64,000 bases of DNA from Vicugna pacos (GCF_048564905.1 NC_133007.1:4588001-4652000); one strand, 5' to 3'. Positions 47,301 through 58,334 are shown, counted from the stretch's first letter. Numbers and translations: made by a program. The notes: generated by a model not told the origin, from the sequence alone.

Positions 47301-49650
47301 TTCCCAGAACTCAGTTTTCCAGAAGCTGCTGTCTGTGTGCCTGAGTGAAAGCGCACACGTGCCAGGTGAGACCAGGTAGCAGAACTTGCTGTTCACCTTG
47401 GTCAGGTCACCATAGTCCTCATGCACGGGTCCGCTGTCAGATAAAAAGGGCTCACATTTATGGATGGGATAACCATTCCAGGTTTTCCCAGGACAGCTCC
47501 TGTTGTCCCAGTATCATTATGAAAATTCCTTTCACTCTGCAGTGTACCAGTTTGGAGAATAATTTATATAGTCATCCTATTCATGGGATGTTTTTTGTTT
47601 GCCAACTGCTGAGCCATTAGTTTCTGTTCTGTGTGATCCTTATGACAGCCCTAGGAGATACATAAATATCTTTATCATCCTCAATTTACAGATGAAGAGC
47701 TGGCTTTAAAACCTATCAGCCCAGTTTGAGTAGTTTCAGGGTCACAGCAAACACTGAGCACTTACTATATAACAAGCACTTTATAAATATTAACTCATTT
47801 AATCTTCATAAAAATACTAGGAGAGAATGTTTGCTATTCCTGTTTTGTAGATGGGGAAACTGAGGCACATGTTAAGTCTTCATTTATTTCTAACAGTCAT
47901 CAGGTTTTTTCAGTCTTACTCCCAAATACTCGTCAAATCATCCACCCCAAACCATCTCTGATACAACTGTTCACAGCATCTCTCACAGTTTGTTGCTATA
48001 GATTCCTATTCCTGCTCTCTTGGCTGCTAGTTTTATCGCCCTCAAATCTGTTCTCCACCCCATCACCAGAATGTTCTCTCTAACATCCACATCTACCCTT
48101 GTCAGTCACCTGCAGAATGAAGTCCAAGTGCCCAGGTCCAGCCTTATCTTCATGTCCCGAAACACTCACCCATGTTCAGAAAGCACAGAGTTCCACACAG
48201 GATCAACCCAAAGAGGAGCACACCAAGGCACATAGTCATCAAATTGACCAAAGTTAAGGATAAGGAGAAAGTATTAAAATTAGCAAGAGAAAAGCAACAA
48301 ATAACACACAAGGGAATTCCCGTAAGGCTATCACCTAATTTTTCAGCAGAAACTCTACAGGCCAGAAGGGTGTGGCAAGATATATTTAAAGTGATGAAAG
48401 GGAAAAACTTACAACTGAGAGTACTCTATCCAGCAATGCTCTCATTCAGAGTTGATGGAGAAATCTAAAGCTTCACAGATAAACAAAAGCTAAAAGAATT
48501 CAGCACCACCAAGCCAGCTTTACAACAAATGTTAAAGGAACTTCTCTAGTCATCAAACCATAAGAAAAGAACAGAAAGAAGAAAGAGGGGGGAAAAAAAA
48601 AGACCTACATCTTCATGTCCTTCCTCCTCTAGTGCTCCAGCAGTGAGCATTAATGAAGTGTTTTCCCTGAACACACCGTAATGTTTCACGCCTCTATACT
48701 TTTGCTCATGATGTTCTTTCTGCCTGAGTGCCTCCTTACCTTTTATGTCCGTCTGTCCCCTGCTTGTCCATTTAATATGTCATTTCCTCCAGGAAGCCTT
48801 CCCTCACCATTCCACCTTCCTCTGCACCCTCAGGTCGGGTGTATGCCCCTCCTCTGTGCTTTTACAGCACCCAGAGCATAGCTCTGATGTCATTTCACAC
48901 GTTATGTTATACTTACATGATTTGTCCATGTCTGTCTCTTCCCAGTAGACTCGAATGCAGTATTTGTTCCCTTTTGTAACCCCAGCATCTAGCATAGTGC
49001 CCAATACACAAAGGTACACAGTGTTTTCAACCACGAGTAAACCAGAGCTTCAGATTCCTAATACTTAATCATGGCTTCTGATTTTTTAAGGTAAAGTCAA
49101 AGTTCCCAAGTTCTTAGCTATTAAATAGTTATTTTCTTAGCTTGAAAAATAAATCTGACCAACTCTGACTAAATGGAACTTAGGATGGTTGATCCCAGTT
49201 TGAATTTCTTCCTGACGCTGCTGAGAATAAGCAGCATGAATGTCCTAAATTTATATCTGGGCACCTGTTTTAGGCAAGAACATTGTGCTGCAGATCTTTA
49301 AGAACATACTGTTACTTGAAAACAACACACCAGAGTGTACACTAGCATCTCAGGAGAATGTCACTGCCTGAGGACAGGGACTCTGAAGGGTTTTTTCTTT
49401 ACTGTATCACCAGTGCCGGGACCAGTGCCTGGTGCGTAACGGGTGCTCAAGAAATACTTGTGAAAATTAGTGAATCCAAAATCAGTAGCTGCACACATTT
49501 CTCCTTTAAGAAAAGCATTTTATTCGGTGTGAGAGCTGAGCCTCTGTGGTTCTGTCGGCATTTATTTACATTTTGGTCTGTGTTTAGGCACTCGCTGCTG
49601 GAGGAGTGGGATCCATTGTTCGAGTCCTGACTGCGAGGAAAACCGTGTAG
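40828..49650 (+). CDS. ARPC5: ARPC5, Arp2/3 complex 16-kDa subunit (four exons)
   Basis: Join 40828-40970, 43178-43250, 46127-46303 and 49588-49650: 151 codons plus stop, the length I recall for human ARPC5. The protein starts [20 protein letters not shown] and ends [14 protein letters not shown]. It belongs to the all-helical p16-ARC family; the subunit joins ARPC4 and ARPC1 in the actin-nucleating Arp2/3 complex, which makes branched actin at lamellipodia and endocytic sites. All exon joins keep the frame. Compared with the human sequence I remember there is one obvious substitution, valine for methionine in [11 protein letters not shown]. Intron 1 is AT-AC; introns 2 and 3 are GT-AG. The upstream CpG island indicates housekeeping expression. 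No break is seen. Confidence 0.97.
40971..43177 (+). other. ARPC5: ARPC5 intron 1: U12-type AT-AC intron
   Basis: Donor ATATCCTTCC (40971-40980) matches the U12 consensus ATATCCTT exactly over its first eight bases. A branch-site match CCCCTTAAC sits at 43160-43168, about ten bases before the terminal AC at 43176-43177, the expected close spacing. Joining CGGCA to AGGAAACATG restores the conserved RQGNM. No GT-AG choice near these positions gives that peptide. The minor (U11/U12) spliceosome removes such introns, often slowly. Confidence 0.93.
43178..43250 (+). CDS. ARPC5: ARPC5 coding exon 2
   Basis: 73 bases encoding the end of Q48 to K72 ([20 protein letters not shown] then QAVK), followed by a strong donor GTGAGT. 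A small exon with an AC acceptor of the minor class on its left. Confidence 0.95.
43833..44202 (-). pseudogene. TMA7: TMA7 processed pseudogene
   Basis: The reverse complement has an ATG at about 44170 in a good context, then [17 protein letters not shown], recognisably TMA7 (translation machinery-associated protein 7, 64 residues, lysine-rich). It is intronless. One extra base shifts the frame after PKK. Further on EEQKKL-like text reappears in another frame, and about five codons (the PLATG region) are missing before GIKKSGKK. A 3' UTR with AATAAA follows and ends in an A run (T run on + at about 43838). Possible short target duplications of 'gtaagttatttctat' type are weak. It lies in ARPC5 intron 2, antisense. 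Confidence 0.88.
44335..44512 (-). mobile_element. Short L1 3' tip, reverse orientation
   Basis: About 180 bases of reversed L1 3' UTR: 'tattgaagtatagtcagttt', 'acaatgttgtgtcagtttctgg', 'tattgaatatagttccctgtg'. Severely 5'-truncated. Confidence 0.85.
45545..46065 (+). mobile_element. L2 LINE fossil
   Basis: Sense L2 text in order: 'ttccaaactggtccctgctt', 'cagtgtggtctcaacatggc', 'agaaccttccagcttcttc', 'ggcctgcagggcttccatg', 'aggtctttactcagatgtcac', 'cactgtggcctttctgaaa'. Heavily diverged, in ARPC5 intron 2 just before exon 3. Confidence 0.75.
46127..46303 (+). CDS. ARPC5: ARPC5 coding exon 3
   Basis: 177 bases, exactly 59 codons ([20 protein letters not shown] to LLQWHEK). The acceptor 'ttttttgccctcag' ends at 46126 and the donor is GTAATT. 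This exon carries much of the helical core. Confidence 0.96.
46575..47040 (+). mobile_element. 5'-truncated L1 3' end
   Basis: Starts near 'agtggccaaaaggtggaaac' and runs through 'acaatggaatattattcag' and 'gcaaagtgaaataaaccagac' to an old 3' UTR ending 'attttatgacaatttttaaaa'. In ARPC5 intron 3. Confidence 0.8.
47740..47880 (+). mobile_element. MIR SINE fossil
   Basis: 'gagcacttactatataacaagc', 'ttaactcatttaatcttcat', 'ttttgtagatggggaaactg', 'aggcaca' in MIR order. Confidence 0.8.
47930..49045 (+). mobile_element. L2 LINE fossil, split by an L1 fragment
   Basis: The left part (to 48157) and right part (from 48609) are continuous L2: 'gcagaatgaagtccaagtgc' on the left; 'tcctccaggaagccttccct', 'ttacagcacccagagcatag', 'tagcatagtgcccaatacac' on the right. 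The L1 piece at 48158-48608 interrupts it. Confidence 0.8.
48158..48608 (+). mobile_element. Internal L1 ORF1 fragment with perfect target-site duplication
   Basis: Encodes the C-terminal half of L1 ORF1p: [20 protein letters not shown], then [18 protein letters not shown], and, past a stop, text like [23 protein letters not shown]1 ends near 48549 and the insert stops about 60 bases later at an A run (48592-48602). There is no ORF2 and no L1 3' UTR. A perfect 12-base duplication 'atcttcatgtcc' flanks it (48146-48157 and 48609-48620). Confidence 0.85.
49588..49650 (+). CDS. ARPC5: ARPC5 coding exon 4 (stop)
   Basis: The acceptor 'gtctgtgtttag' ends at 49587. Twenty codons ([20 protein letters not shown]) and TAG follow. 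Confidence 0.96.
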   Translation, partial: ALAAGGVGSIVRVLTARKTV

Positions 49651-50998
49651 TCCAGTGGGAACTGGATGTCTCCCGCACGGTGGGAGTTGCTGGTACAAAG
49701 ACCAAAACAACCAAATGCCACCGCTGCCCTTCGGGCAGCGTCCGTTTCTCTCAGCTTTGCCTTCTTGCTTCCTTTTCATATCTATAAAGAAGAAAATTAC
49801 ATATCAGTTTTCCTTTAATGAAAATCAGGATATAGTACAGGCAGTGTTTCAACAGGAGTGTTTCATGCTCTCAAAACTACTCCAGTGGTGTGTACGCCAG
49901 TCTGTATATAGCATAATTTACATTCAAGTTTAGCTGTGCAATTTTTAACCCCTATTGGTTGGTGTGGGTTTTTTTGTTTTTTGTTTGTTGGAAGGGTTTT
50001 GGGGGGGGGTTTTGGTTTTGTTTTTGACTGATAGTGAGAAATTTGATCAGAATTTGAGGCCAGTTTCCTAACTTATTGCTAGCCAGGAAATGATCTTTAT
50101 TAAAAACAGATGTTTGAGAGACTGGCAGCTATTAACTAACATTGCAAAACTGGACCACACTTCCCTTATTTAAGCAAAATGTGTTTCTGGAACCAACGGT
50201 GGCTGAACACCACGACCAGGCTCCAGCTCTGTTTCTGCTTGCCTCCGGATTCTGTTGAGTTTAAGTACGCGTCTTCCTCTCAGCATCCAATAATCGTGGC
50301 CTCTTGATTCCTTTGTGGTCACCCAGGGTGTAGAGCAAGGAGTCTTGCTCTACACAATGTATCTTACAGATCATTTATAAAATACACTTTGTATTTGGCC
50401 AGAGCCTGTTTGGTACTAGCATAAAACTTTTGCTCCAATAATATGGCCCTATTTGGGGAACCTACTCCAAATCAGAAAGGACACAGAATCTTTGATGTAG
50501 TTCAAACTCTGGGCAGCCTCTGAATGAAATACTGTTTTCTTTGGAATTACAGTGGCTATCTTTGACATTATGAGGTACGTAACTAGTATTTAATACGTCC
50601 TATAAATGTCTTCAGTGTTCTTTAGGGTAACTGGGATCTTACAAGATTTGGTTCAGATCCAAACACGTACACATTCTGTATTTTAGCTCAGTGTTTTTTA
50701 AAAAAAGATAATGCCACACATCAAAAAAGTGTTTACTTTGTTAGACAAACCAAATCAGTTCTCAGAAAAATGACCGGTGCTTTTGAAAAGTTATCATTCA
50801 GTAGCTCTAAAAGAAACCACCTGAATGCTTATGACCAAGAGAGAGAGCAGACTATATTTAGTATTTCTTATATCACTGACTTATGTGAAAACTGGTACAG
50901 AAATTCTGTAAACTCTTTGCTGTTTTTGATACCTGCTTTTTGTTCTGTTTTGTAAAAATGATAAAGTTCAGAAAATAAAATGTCAGTGTTGAATAATT
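49651..50998 (+). other. ARPC5: ARPC5 3' UTR
   Basis: From the stop to the AATAAA at 50974-50979, with cleavage expected 10-25 bases later. It contains T/G-rich runs near 49965-50030 ('gggggggggttttgg'). The length of about 1.3 kb is inferred from the first plausible signal; earlier polyadenylation is possible. Confidence 0.6.
50974..50979 (+). terminator. ARPC5: Polyadenylation signal AATAAA of ARPC5
   Basis: Canonical hexamer within 'gaaaataaaatgtcagtgttg', followed by a T-rich stretch ('atttatttttctc') that could serve as the downstream element. Confidence 0.6.
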
Positions 50999-53088
50999 TA
51001 TTTTTCTCACTCTTACTTTAATACTTAGAATGTATAGTTAATTAAGAGGAAAGATTTCCTGTTTTATCACCAAGTCATTATGCTCTTTGACAAGAACAAA
51101 TTTTGTATAGAAGGTTTATAAAAACTGCTTTATTCAAATATAAAGCAGTAGACATGGGGAGTCATTAATAAACATTAGCAGTGACGCCTCTGGAGCGACC
51201 TCACAGCCCCGTGAATGCCCCTGAGCGCTGGAGACGAGACCAGGATGTGCCGGTTGGCCTTGCAGCCGCTGTCACTTGTTCCCGGCTTCTAAACTCTTAC
51301 ACCTCAGATCTTCTGTCCCTACCAACTCAAGACAACCTCTGTTTGCTTTCCCACTGCACCTGCTTTAAAGCTTTAGAAACTCACAGGCAGTTCAGAGGGC
51401 TGGAAGTGAAGCTGCGGGTGTCAGGCCGTCAAGTAGGTAATGCATAAGCACGAACAAACCTCAGAACAAAAGCAAGTGACACTGCGATACTTTTTCATAA
51501 AATCCATTTCAACATCACTTTCACAACCATAGTGCTGGGGAAAATTCTGGGGTTCTGTGTTTTATAGTGACAAGAATAGGTGTATTCAGAATTTGCTAGT
51601 CAGCTTTACTCAGGGCAGATAGCAAAAATATGTACCAGAACGGCGTAGGGGCTGGGCCAGATGGACGCCAGCTGGAATCCACTGGCTCAACTGATGCATT
51701 TCGGCTAAACGTCAGCCCAGGTGCTGCTGGCTGACGGCACCGTCGTGGTGGGGAGGGGGGAGGGGCGTAGTCAGGGAGAACTGTGGAGAAAAGACATAAA
51801 TGCTAAGGGGCACTTTGGGCACAAAAGTGATTCTCCCCCCACCCCATTCCCTTCTACTTGAATCTCGGTGTTTTTATCGTTTGTAGCCATTTTTGTGTTT
51901 TTGCCACTTTTTAAAGGCTCATGACCCCTTTGTTGATCAGCAACGTTTAGTTACATCATACCTGATGGTAAGCGTGATGATGTGTCACGGGACGCCGTTA
52001 ACACAGGTGAAATCAATCTTGTCAACTGGCCAACTTAACTGAGTACTTTTCAAGTGTGTACTGTGTTCCCTGGGATCACGGAGGAGACAGAAACGTCTGG
52101 ACCTTGCTCACAAGCTGCTTTCAGCCTAGATGCAAAGTAAGATTTAAGCACTTTGAAGTCAGTGCCACGCATTTTCATACCTGCCTGTCAGCGTGGGGGG
52201 AACAGTGCGATCGGGGTGGCCTGCTGGAAAGCGAGGCAGGTCGGTCTGCACGAGGCCCCGCGCAGGCGGGAAGAAGGGGCAGCAGAGGGACGACAAAGCC
52301 AAAGCAGGTTTAGCCGTCACTGTTCTTAGGGTTTCAATGTTTTTAACATAGAGTCATGGACAGTGACTAAGAGGATGTAGGTTTTGATAAAGTATCTCCA
52401 TGGGACAAAATTCAAGAAAGTCATAAGATTTTAGAAAATTATTTTTTTTTCAGCTGAGTTAGACATCAGTGGTCACTCAGTCTTACCCTTTTGATAGGAG
52501 TAAACAATGGGAAATTTAAACTATAAGAAGGAAACAAGTTGATAATGAAGAGCTTCACTTACAAAAAATGGGTAGGAATAATTTAATCCTTTAAATACTT
52601 TTGATCATTTCTTAAAATGTCAGTTATGTTCAGAGTATTCATTTAAAGAGCATCAGAACTGCTGCTTGGGTCCATGTGACCCAGAGTGAGCATGTTTCTG
52701 AACTACATGAAATAGAACACAGATGTCAGGAAACCAAAGGCATGGTGCCCCCGGCGTGTGGTAGTGATACGGCTTTTCATTTCCAAAGCAAGATTCTGAG
52801 TGAGAAGAGGTGGGCTAAAACACAAAAGCCATCATTAATTGAGTACCTACTCCGCCAGTCCCATCTGATTTTATCTTCAAAACTGAAGCTTAAAGAATTG
52901 TCTATCATACAAGACACACTGTAGGAAGTGAATTCTGGTACATCCGCCTGATTCCAAAGTCCTACCACACTTTTTCTCAATTCCAGTACTTAGGAAACGC
53001 AGATGTCCCCAGGACAGAGGAGGGCTGGACTTGCTCTAGAAATCTCGCGCCTTAATGCTTGGAGGGGACTGTATGTCTTGCTATTGTC
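50999..53088. other. Intergenic stretch downstream of ARPC5
   Basis: No gene recognised. About 52835-52915 may be a MIR ('attgagtacctactccgccag'). Open frames of 61-88 codons show no family. NCF2, the expected next gene, is not seen. Confidence 0.4.
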
Positions 53089-53089
53089 T

Positions 53090-53532
53090 GGTTTAATTGA
53101 AATATAGTTGATTTATAATGCATTGGTTTCTGGCGTACAGCACAGTGATTCAGTCATACATATGTATATGTTCTTTTTCACTAGAGGTTATTGCAAGGTA
53201 TTGAATATAGTTCCCCATGATACACAGTAGGACCTTGTTGTTTATCTATTTTGTATATTTTGTATCTGCAAATCCCAAACTCCTAATTTAACCCTTCCTC
53301 CCTTTCCCCTTTGGTAACCATCAATTTGTTTTCTCTGTCTGTGAGTCTGTTTCTGTTTTGTAAATAAGCTTGTTTGCATCATTTTTTTAGATTCCACATG
53401 TAAGTGATAGCATACGGTATTTGTCTCTACCTGACTTAACTTCACTCAGTGTGATGAGCTCCAGGTCCATCCATGTTGCTGCTGGTGTGTGTATATAGAC
53501 CACGACTCCTTTATCCATCCTCTGTTGATGTT
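53090..53532 (-). mobile_element. L1 3' end, reverse orientation
   Basis: Reversed L1 3' UTR and end of ORF2: 'attgaaatatagttgattta', 'tattgaatatagttccccatg', 'gtctgtgagtctgtttctg', ending 'gactcctttatccatcctctg' at about 53527. It carries small gaps relative to the other copies. Confidence 0.85.
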
Positions 53533-55938
53533 GGAGGGTCCTGTTGAGAGGTGAAGTCCACTCAGGAGCCCTTCACAGAGGCCACAGTTGACAGGCGTAG
53601 AAGTCAGAAGAAAGATTAGGAGAGGTGCTGCCACAGCTGGGGACACACTCAGCAGCGCACAGAGCAGAACATCGCTACTTGTCCGTCGTGCTTTACCTGC
53701 CCTTCGATGATTCCTGAAGCTGTGAGGTCAACGCCCAGAACACACATACCTCCACTAGAGAAGAGAGAAGTGACCGAGGGCTGGGCTTCTCAAAGCATGT
53801 GTTTCTCTGGTGTCTGGCTCTTTACCTGTGTTTTTGGAAGGTTCCTGTTTCTCATGTTTTCATAGATGATGCCTTTTAACTAAATAAGCTTCTGTTTTTA
53901 TTAGTTTTGTCGTAATTCCATTTAGCAAGAACCAGAGCTTCAATCTCTCGTTTCATTAGCCAAGTTCAACAGATGACTGGTCATAAATTAAAAATTATCT
54001 GCTTAATTGAATGCCTAAGAATCACTCTGACCACCTTCAGTATAATTTTGAGGTACCCTGAATTGGAAGCTTATCTCCGTCCATGCTTCTGGAGTGCCCT
54101 CACATTCCGCTCTCAATGCCAGTTTTAGATTAAGAGTTTTTGCAGGGAAATCCCTGAGAAAAGTCCAGGATTGAAGAAATCGGGATCAAAATCACAGACT
54201 CTGGAGGAGGAACCAACCCACCGCCCACAGGGCACCAGCCCAACAATGCATGTTTGACTCTGTTCCTCAGCCCAGCACCGTCACGTGTCGGCCAGCCTTG
54301 GGTTGGGTTTGGATGGGTTTGGGTAAGTTCTACCCTGCCGTTGTCCACCTCTGCCCTTTCCGCTTCTTGTTTTCATTTGCCATGTATCCTTCCTTTCCCT
54401 CAATGCTTTTCTTCTCTGTTTTCTTTCTCTCTTTCCTCAGTCCCTGTACCTGCTGCCTGCCTTCCCTCTCTCTCCTCTCTCCACTCCCCCTGCCTCACTT
54501 TTCCAGTTAGTTTACCTGATGCTCATGCTCAGGCACTTGGAATCATTCCTAATAAATAAATATGTGGTTCTCAGGCAGATTAGTGCAAGCAGTGCCCTCC
54601 CACAGTTCTTGAAATGACTCGAGGTGTTTGAATTGCTCGTTTCTAAACTGCAAATATGCTGTTTTATTTCCATGGATTGCTTTGGCCAGCAACTGAGCAA
54701 ATAACCCAAAATTGAAGACCGATTTTTAAACACGTCATTTTCCCTTTAGATTTATAAATAACTTCACCTTACAGACAAAAAAAAAGTACAAAAGAATAAA
54801 GTGGGAATGGAAGGTAATTACGCCCAATACAAAAACACTGAATAGACATTTTAGAAAGGAGTGCTCTGAAACAAGGCTTCTTTTGTCCATATTCCTGCTG
54901 TGGATCTTTCCCCAAACCCCTCTCCACCTGAGCCCATCATCCCTGTTAGAAGGTGTGAAAACCCCAGCGTTTAAAATGCTCTGTGCACTAGAATGCAGGT
55001 GCCTCCTTAGACGAGCCGGCCAAGCCTGGGACACACGGACGCACAGCGCATCATCTGCCTATAGGTGGCGCTGCTTCCCCACATCGATGACCCACGACCA
55101 ACTCGGCACGCAGGTTCACTCCTGCGGCTCCGTTTAACTTCATCATCTACGTTTGCGTCTGTTCTGTCTCTATGAGACAGTTACCTAAAGGCTGTGTACG
55201 TAATCACAAATTGGACAGTATATGACTCACCTGAATTCCACAGTCCAGCATCCTGACTTACATATTTCCCAGCCCAGCATTTAGCTAATGTTCTCCAGGA
55301 CACCCTCCCGACCTTTCTACTAGACCCCATGGCCTTCCTGAAGTCACAGGAGCAGTGACTTACTCATTCTCCGCAATACTTTGACATAATTGATACTCAG
55401 CCAATATCTATTGGTTGCATGATATTGATTGAGCCAAATCACCCAAGATATCCCCAAGTTCCATGCACAGGTCCCTGCTTCCCCAAATAGGAGACCATAC
55501 TAGAAGCACAAATTTGAGAGCTCTGCAAAGAGTAAACTCCCCCTAGGTTCAAATAACCTGGATCCAATCAAGTTTAGTCACAAACAAATTCAATTTACTT
55601 CCACGTGGAACTTTAGGCAGAAAATGTATCAGCCTTGGGTGGCAATTAGAGCCATGATGGGTAACATGTGCAGCCTTTGTAGTGCGTGGCTCCGCAAGTC
55701 ACCAGAGAAAGAGGCCGAGGGACAGAATTCCAGCTCACATCTGACTGACAGCGGCATCAAGGGAACTCATATGGACGAGCTTTCACGATTCTGTGGCATC
55801 ACCTTCTGAGATCAGAGATGTGTCCCGGGACTTGGTTTCCCTTAAGGGTGAAAAAATCATTAAATAGAATCCATGAACTTACATCACCTTTCCTGACTGC
55901 ATTTATGCTCAGAGTTCTCTTATCGTGTCCGTTCTTAG
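53533..55938. other. Intergenic stretch, no gene seen
   Basis: A CT-rich stretch at about 54355-54510 produces long but meaningless open frames. Nothing else is recognised up to the exon-like segment at 55939. Confidence 0.4.
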
Positions 55939-56070
55939 GGTCACAAATGCCGTAAATGGACCATGCTGCTGAATAGCATCATGCCTCTTTATGTCTATCC
56001 AAAAATTGAATCAAGACTCCAGAAGCACCTTGAAATTAAGATGTTCTTCAACTTGATGACTGAGTTAAAG
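55939..56070 (+). other. Exon-like open segment of 44 codons, gene unknown
   Basis: A pyrimidine-leaning run ending 'gttcttag' at 55938 precedes 132 bases that are open throughout in phase 0 (GHKCRKWTMLLNSIMPLYVY, then PKIESRLQKHLEIKMFFNLM and TELK). They end AAG before GTCAGT. The peptide looks protein-like (amphipathic, few rare residues), but I do not recognise the family. It could be an exon of an unannotated gene, a decayed exon, or chance. Confidence 0.35.
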
Positions 56071-56149
56071 GTCAGTGTATTCACTGATCGATTATTTTAT
56101 AATTTTATCCATTTTAATTTCTCCTCATTTATTTTCAAGTGAGTAATCT

Positions 56150-57125
56150 GTTTTGTATAACTCACACATAATAAATGCTGGAGAGGCTGTGGAGAAAAGG
56201 GAACCCTCCTTCACTGCTGGTGGGAATGCAGTTTGGTGCAGCCACTGTGGAAAACAGTATGGAGAGTCCTCAAAAGACTAGGAATAGACTTACCATAGGA
56301 TCCAGCAATCCCACTTCTGGGCATATATCCAGAGGGAATCTTAATTCAAAAAGATGCATGTGCCCCAATGTTCATGGCAGCACTATTTACAATAGCCAAG
56401 ACATGGAAACAGCCTAAATGCCCATCAACAAATGACTGGACAAAGAAGTTGTGGTATGTTACAGGATCTTGTGGTGGCTCACAGCAAAAGAGAATGTGAC
56501 AGTGGATTTATGTATGTTCATGTATAAATGAAAAATTGTGCTCTACACTGGAATTTGACACAACATTGTAAAATGACTATAACTCAATAAAAAAATGTTA
56601 AAAAATAAAAATGCATACTAATACCAAAAAAAGAAGTTGTGGTATATTTATACAATGGAATACTACTCAGCCATAAAAAGAATAAAATAATGCCATTCAC
56701 AACAACATGGGTGGACCGGAGATTGTTATTCCAAGTGAAGTAAGCCAGAAAGAGAAAGAAAATACCATATGAGATCACTTATATGTGGAACCTAAAAAAA
56801 AAAACAAAAAAAACAACCTTATTTACAAAACAGAAACAGACTCACATAGAAAACAAACTTATGGTTACCAGAGGGGAGAGCGGAAAGAGGGTGGGAAGGG
56901 AAAAATTAGGAGTTTGAGATTTTCAGATACTAATATATATAAAATAGATAAACAAGTTCATACTGTACAGCACAGGGAACTATATTCAATACCTTGTAGT
57001 AACTTCTGGTGGAAAAGAATATGAAAATGAATATATGTATGTTATGTATGACTGAAGCACTGTACTGTACACCAGAAACTGACACAACATTGTAAACTGA
57101 CTGTACTTCTATTAAAATACATATA
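56150..57125 (+). mobile_element. 5'-truncated L1 3' end, split by a smaller L1 tip
   Basis: Begins 'taaatgctggagaggctgtgg' in ORF2, includes 'cacttctgggcatatatcc', and runs to the 3' UTR and A-rich tail near 57125 ('gaaactgacacaacattgtaaa'). A 172-base L1 tip is inserted at 56458-56629. Confidence 0.88.
56458..56629 (+). mobile_element. 172-base L1 3' tip nested in an L1, perfect target-site duplication
   Basis: Contains 'ttgacacaacattgtaaaatg', 'actcaataaaaaaatg' and an A-rich tail. The 16-base flank 'aaagaagttgtggtat' is repeated exactly at 56442-56457 and 56630-56645. Removing the insert and one copy restores continuous L1 ORF2/3' text. Confidence 0.92.
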
Positions 57126-57139
57126 TATATAAACCAAGA

Positions 57140-57600
57140 AAACCCAATCATTTGTCATCTCTCATGGTTTCTGTGGGTCAGGAGTTTGGTGGTGGCTTCC
57201 TGAGTATTTTCTGCTTTGAGACTTTCATGCGGTTGGACTCAGGTGTTGGCAGGGGTGACAGTCACGTGAAGGCTCGTCTGAGGCTGGAGACCTGCTTCCA
57301 GGTCGGCTCCCTCACCAGGCTGGCACGGTTTTGCTGGCTGTGGGCAGGAAGCCCCGATTCTTTTCCACGTGGGCCTCTGCACAGAGCTGCTTGAGTGTCC
57401 TCATGACACGGAAGCTGGCTTCCAGCAGAGAAAACCATCCAGGTGTCCCAGTCTGCGATTTTATGACCTGTGGCCGGAAGTCACAAGCAGTCGGGGCTGT
57501 GGTGTTCTGCGGGTCCCATGGGCCAGCTCTGATTCGTAGGCGGCCTGCACGAGGGCGTGATGACCAGAAGGCTTGGACTAGAGGAGCCGTCTGGGAGGCC
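57140..57600. mobile_element. Old interspersed repeat, family uncertain
   Basis: 'tctgtgggtcaggagtttgg' and 'ttttatgacctgtggccgg' recall a common old mammalian repeat. I cannot say with confidence whether it is LTR/MaLR-type or a DNA element. If viral in origin it is a decayed fossil. Confidence 0.4.
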
Positions 57601-57641
57601 TGCTACCAGACACGTCTTTTCAATATGCGTATTTTATGACA

Positions 57642-57652
57642 CCCCCCCCCCC
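57642..57652. repeat. Poly(C) run
   Basis: About eleven C bases in a row, a likely site of length error or polymorphism. Confidence 0.9.
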
Positions 57653-57849
57653 CATGTATGCAACATTTGCACAAAGGAGGCAGGGCATCATTCCCGGAAG
57701 CATCTCTGTCTTCCTTGGAACTACCCTGGGTTTCCAAATTCAGAAACTCCAGTGAAAGTCTTAAAAGGTGACCTTCTCATACAGATGGAGTTAATCAACA
57801 AGGTACTGCTCCCCCAGTGCCTCTGCCCCATTTGAGTGAGCCAGAGGCC

Positions 57850-58290
57850 CCATCGTTTCCCTACTGTATCACCTGTCTCCTGCTTCATAACAAACCACCA
57901 AATGCAGAGGCTCCAAACAGCACAGCTTTACCATTTCACAGTTAGCTGCTGTGGGTGGAGAATTTGGCACAACTTAGCTAGGTCCTCTGGCTCAGGGTCT
58001 CTTTCGAGGCTGCAATCAAGCTGTTGGGCTGGGAGCCACATTCAGCTCAAAGTTCGACTGAGACAGGATCAGTTTTGCACAGGCTGTTGGACAAAGGGCC
58101 TCGGCTTCTCACTGGCTGCTGCCCAGAGGCTGTCCTCTTGGCTACACCAGCATCTCCACAGTGCAGACCATCACAGAGCAGCCGATGTCACCAAAGTGGG
58201 CGAGTGAGAGAGAATGAGAGAGAGCTAGCTGGATGGAAACACAGCCTTTTGTTACCTAATCTTGGAAGTGACATCCCATCACTTTTGCAG
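57850..58290. mobile_element. Old interspersed repeat, family uncertain
   Basis: 'ataacaaaccaccaaatgcag', 'gcttctcactggctgctgc' and 'ccttttgttacctaatcttgg' follow the order of a common old mammalian repeat similar to the one at 57.14 kb. Treated as a decayed fossil; family not certain. Confidence 0.4.
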
Positions 58291-58334
58291 TATTCTATTT
58301 TTTCTCTTTTCATGTTTTTAAAAAAAATTTTTTA

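Noticed and set aside
54250-54559. Two overlapping + strand frames of 86 and 101 codons
   Set aside because: They lie over a CT-rich stretch, giving Ser/Leu/Pro/Phe-rich text without domain or splice support.
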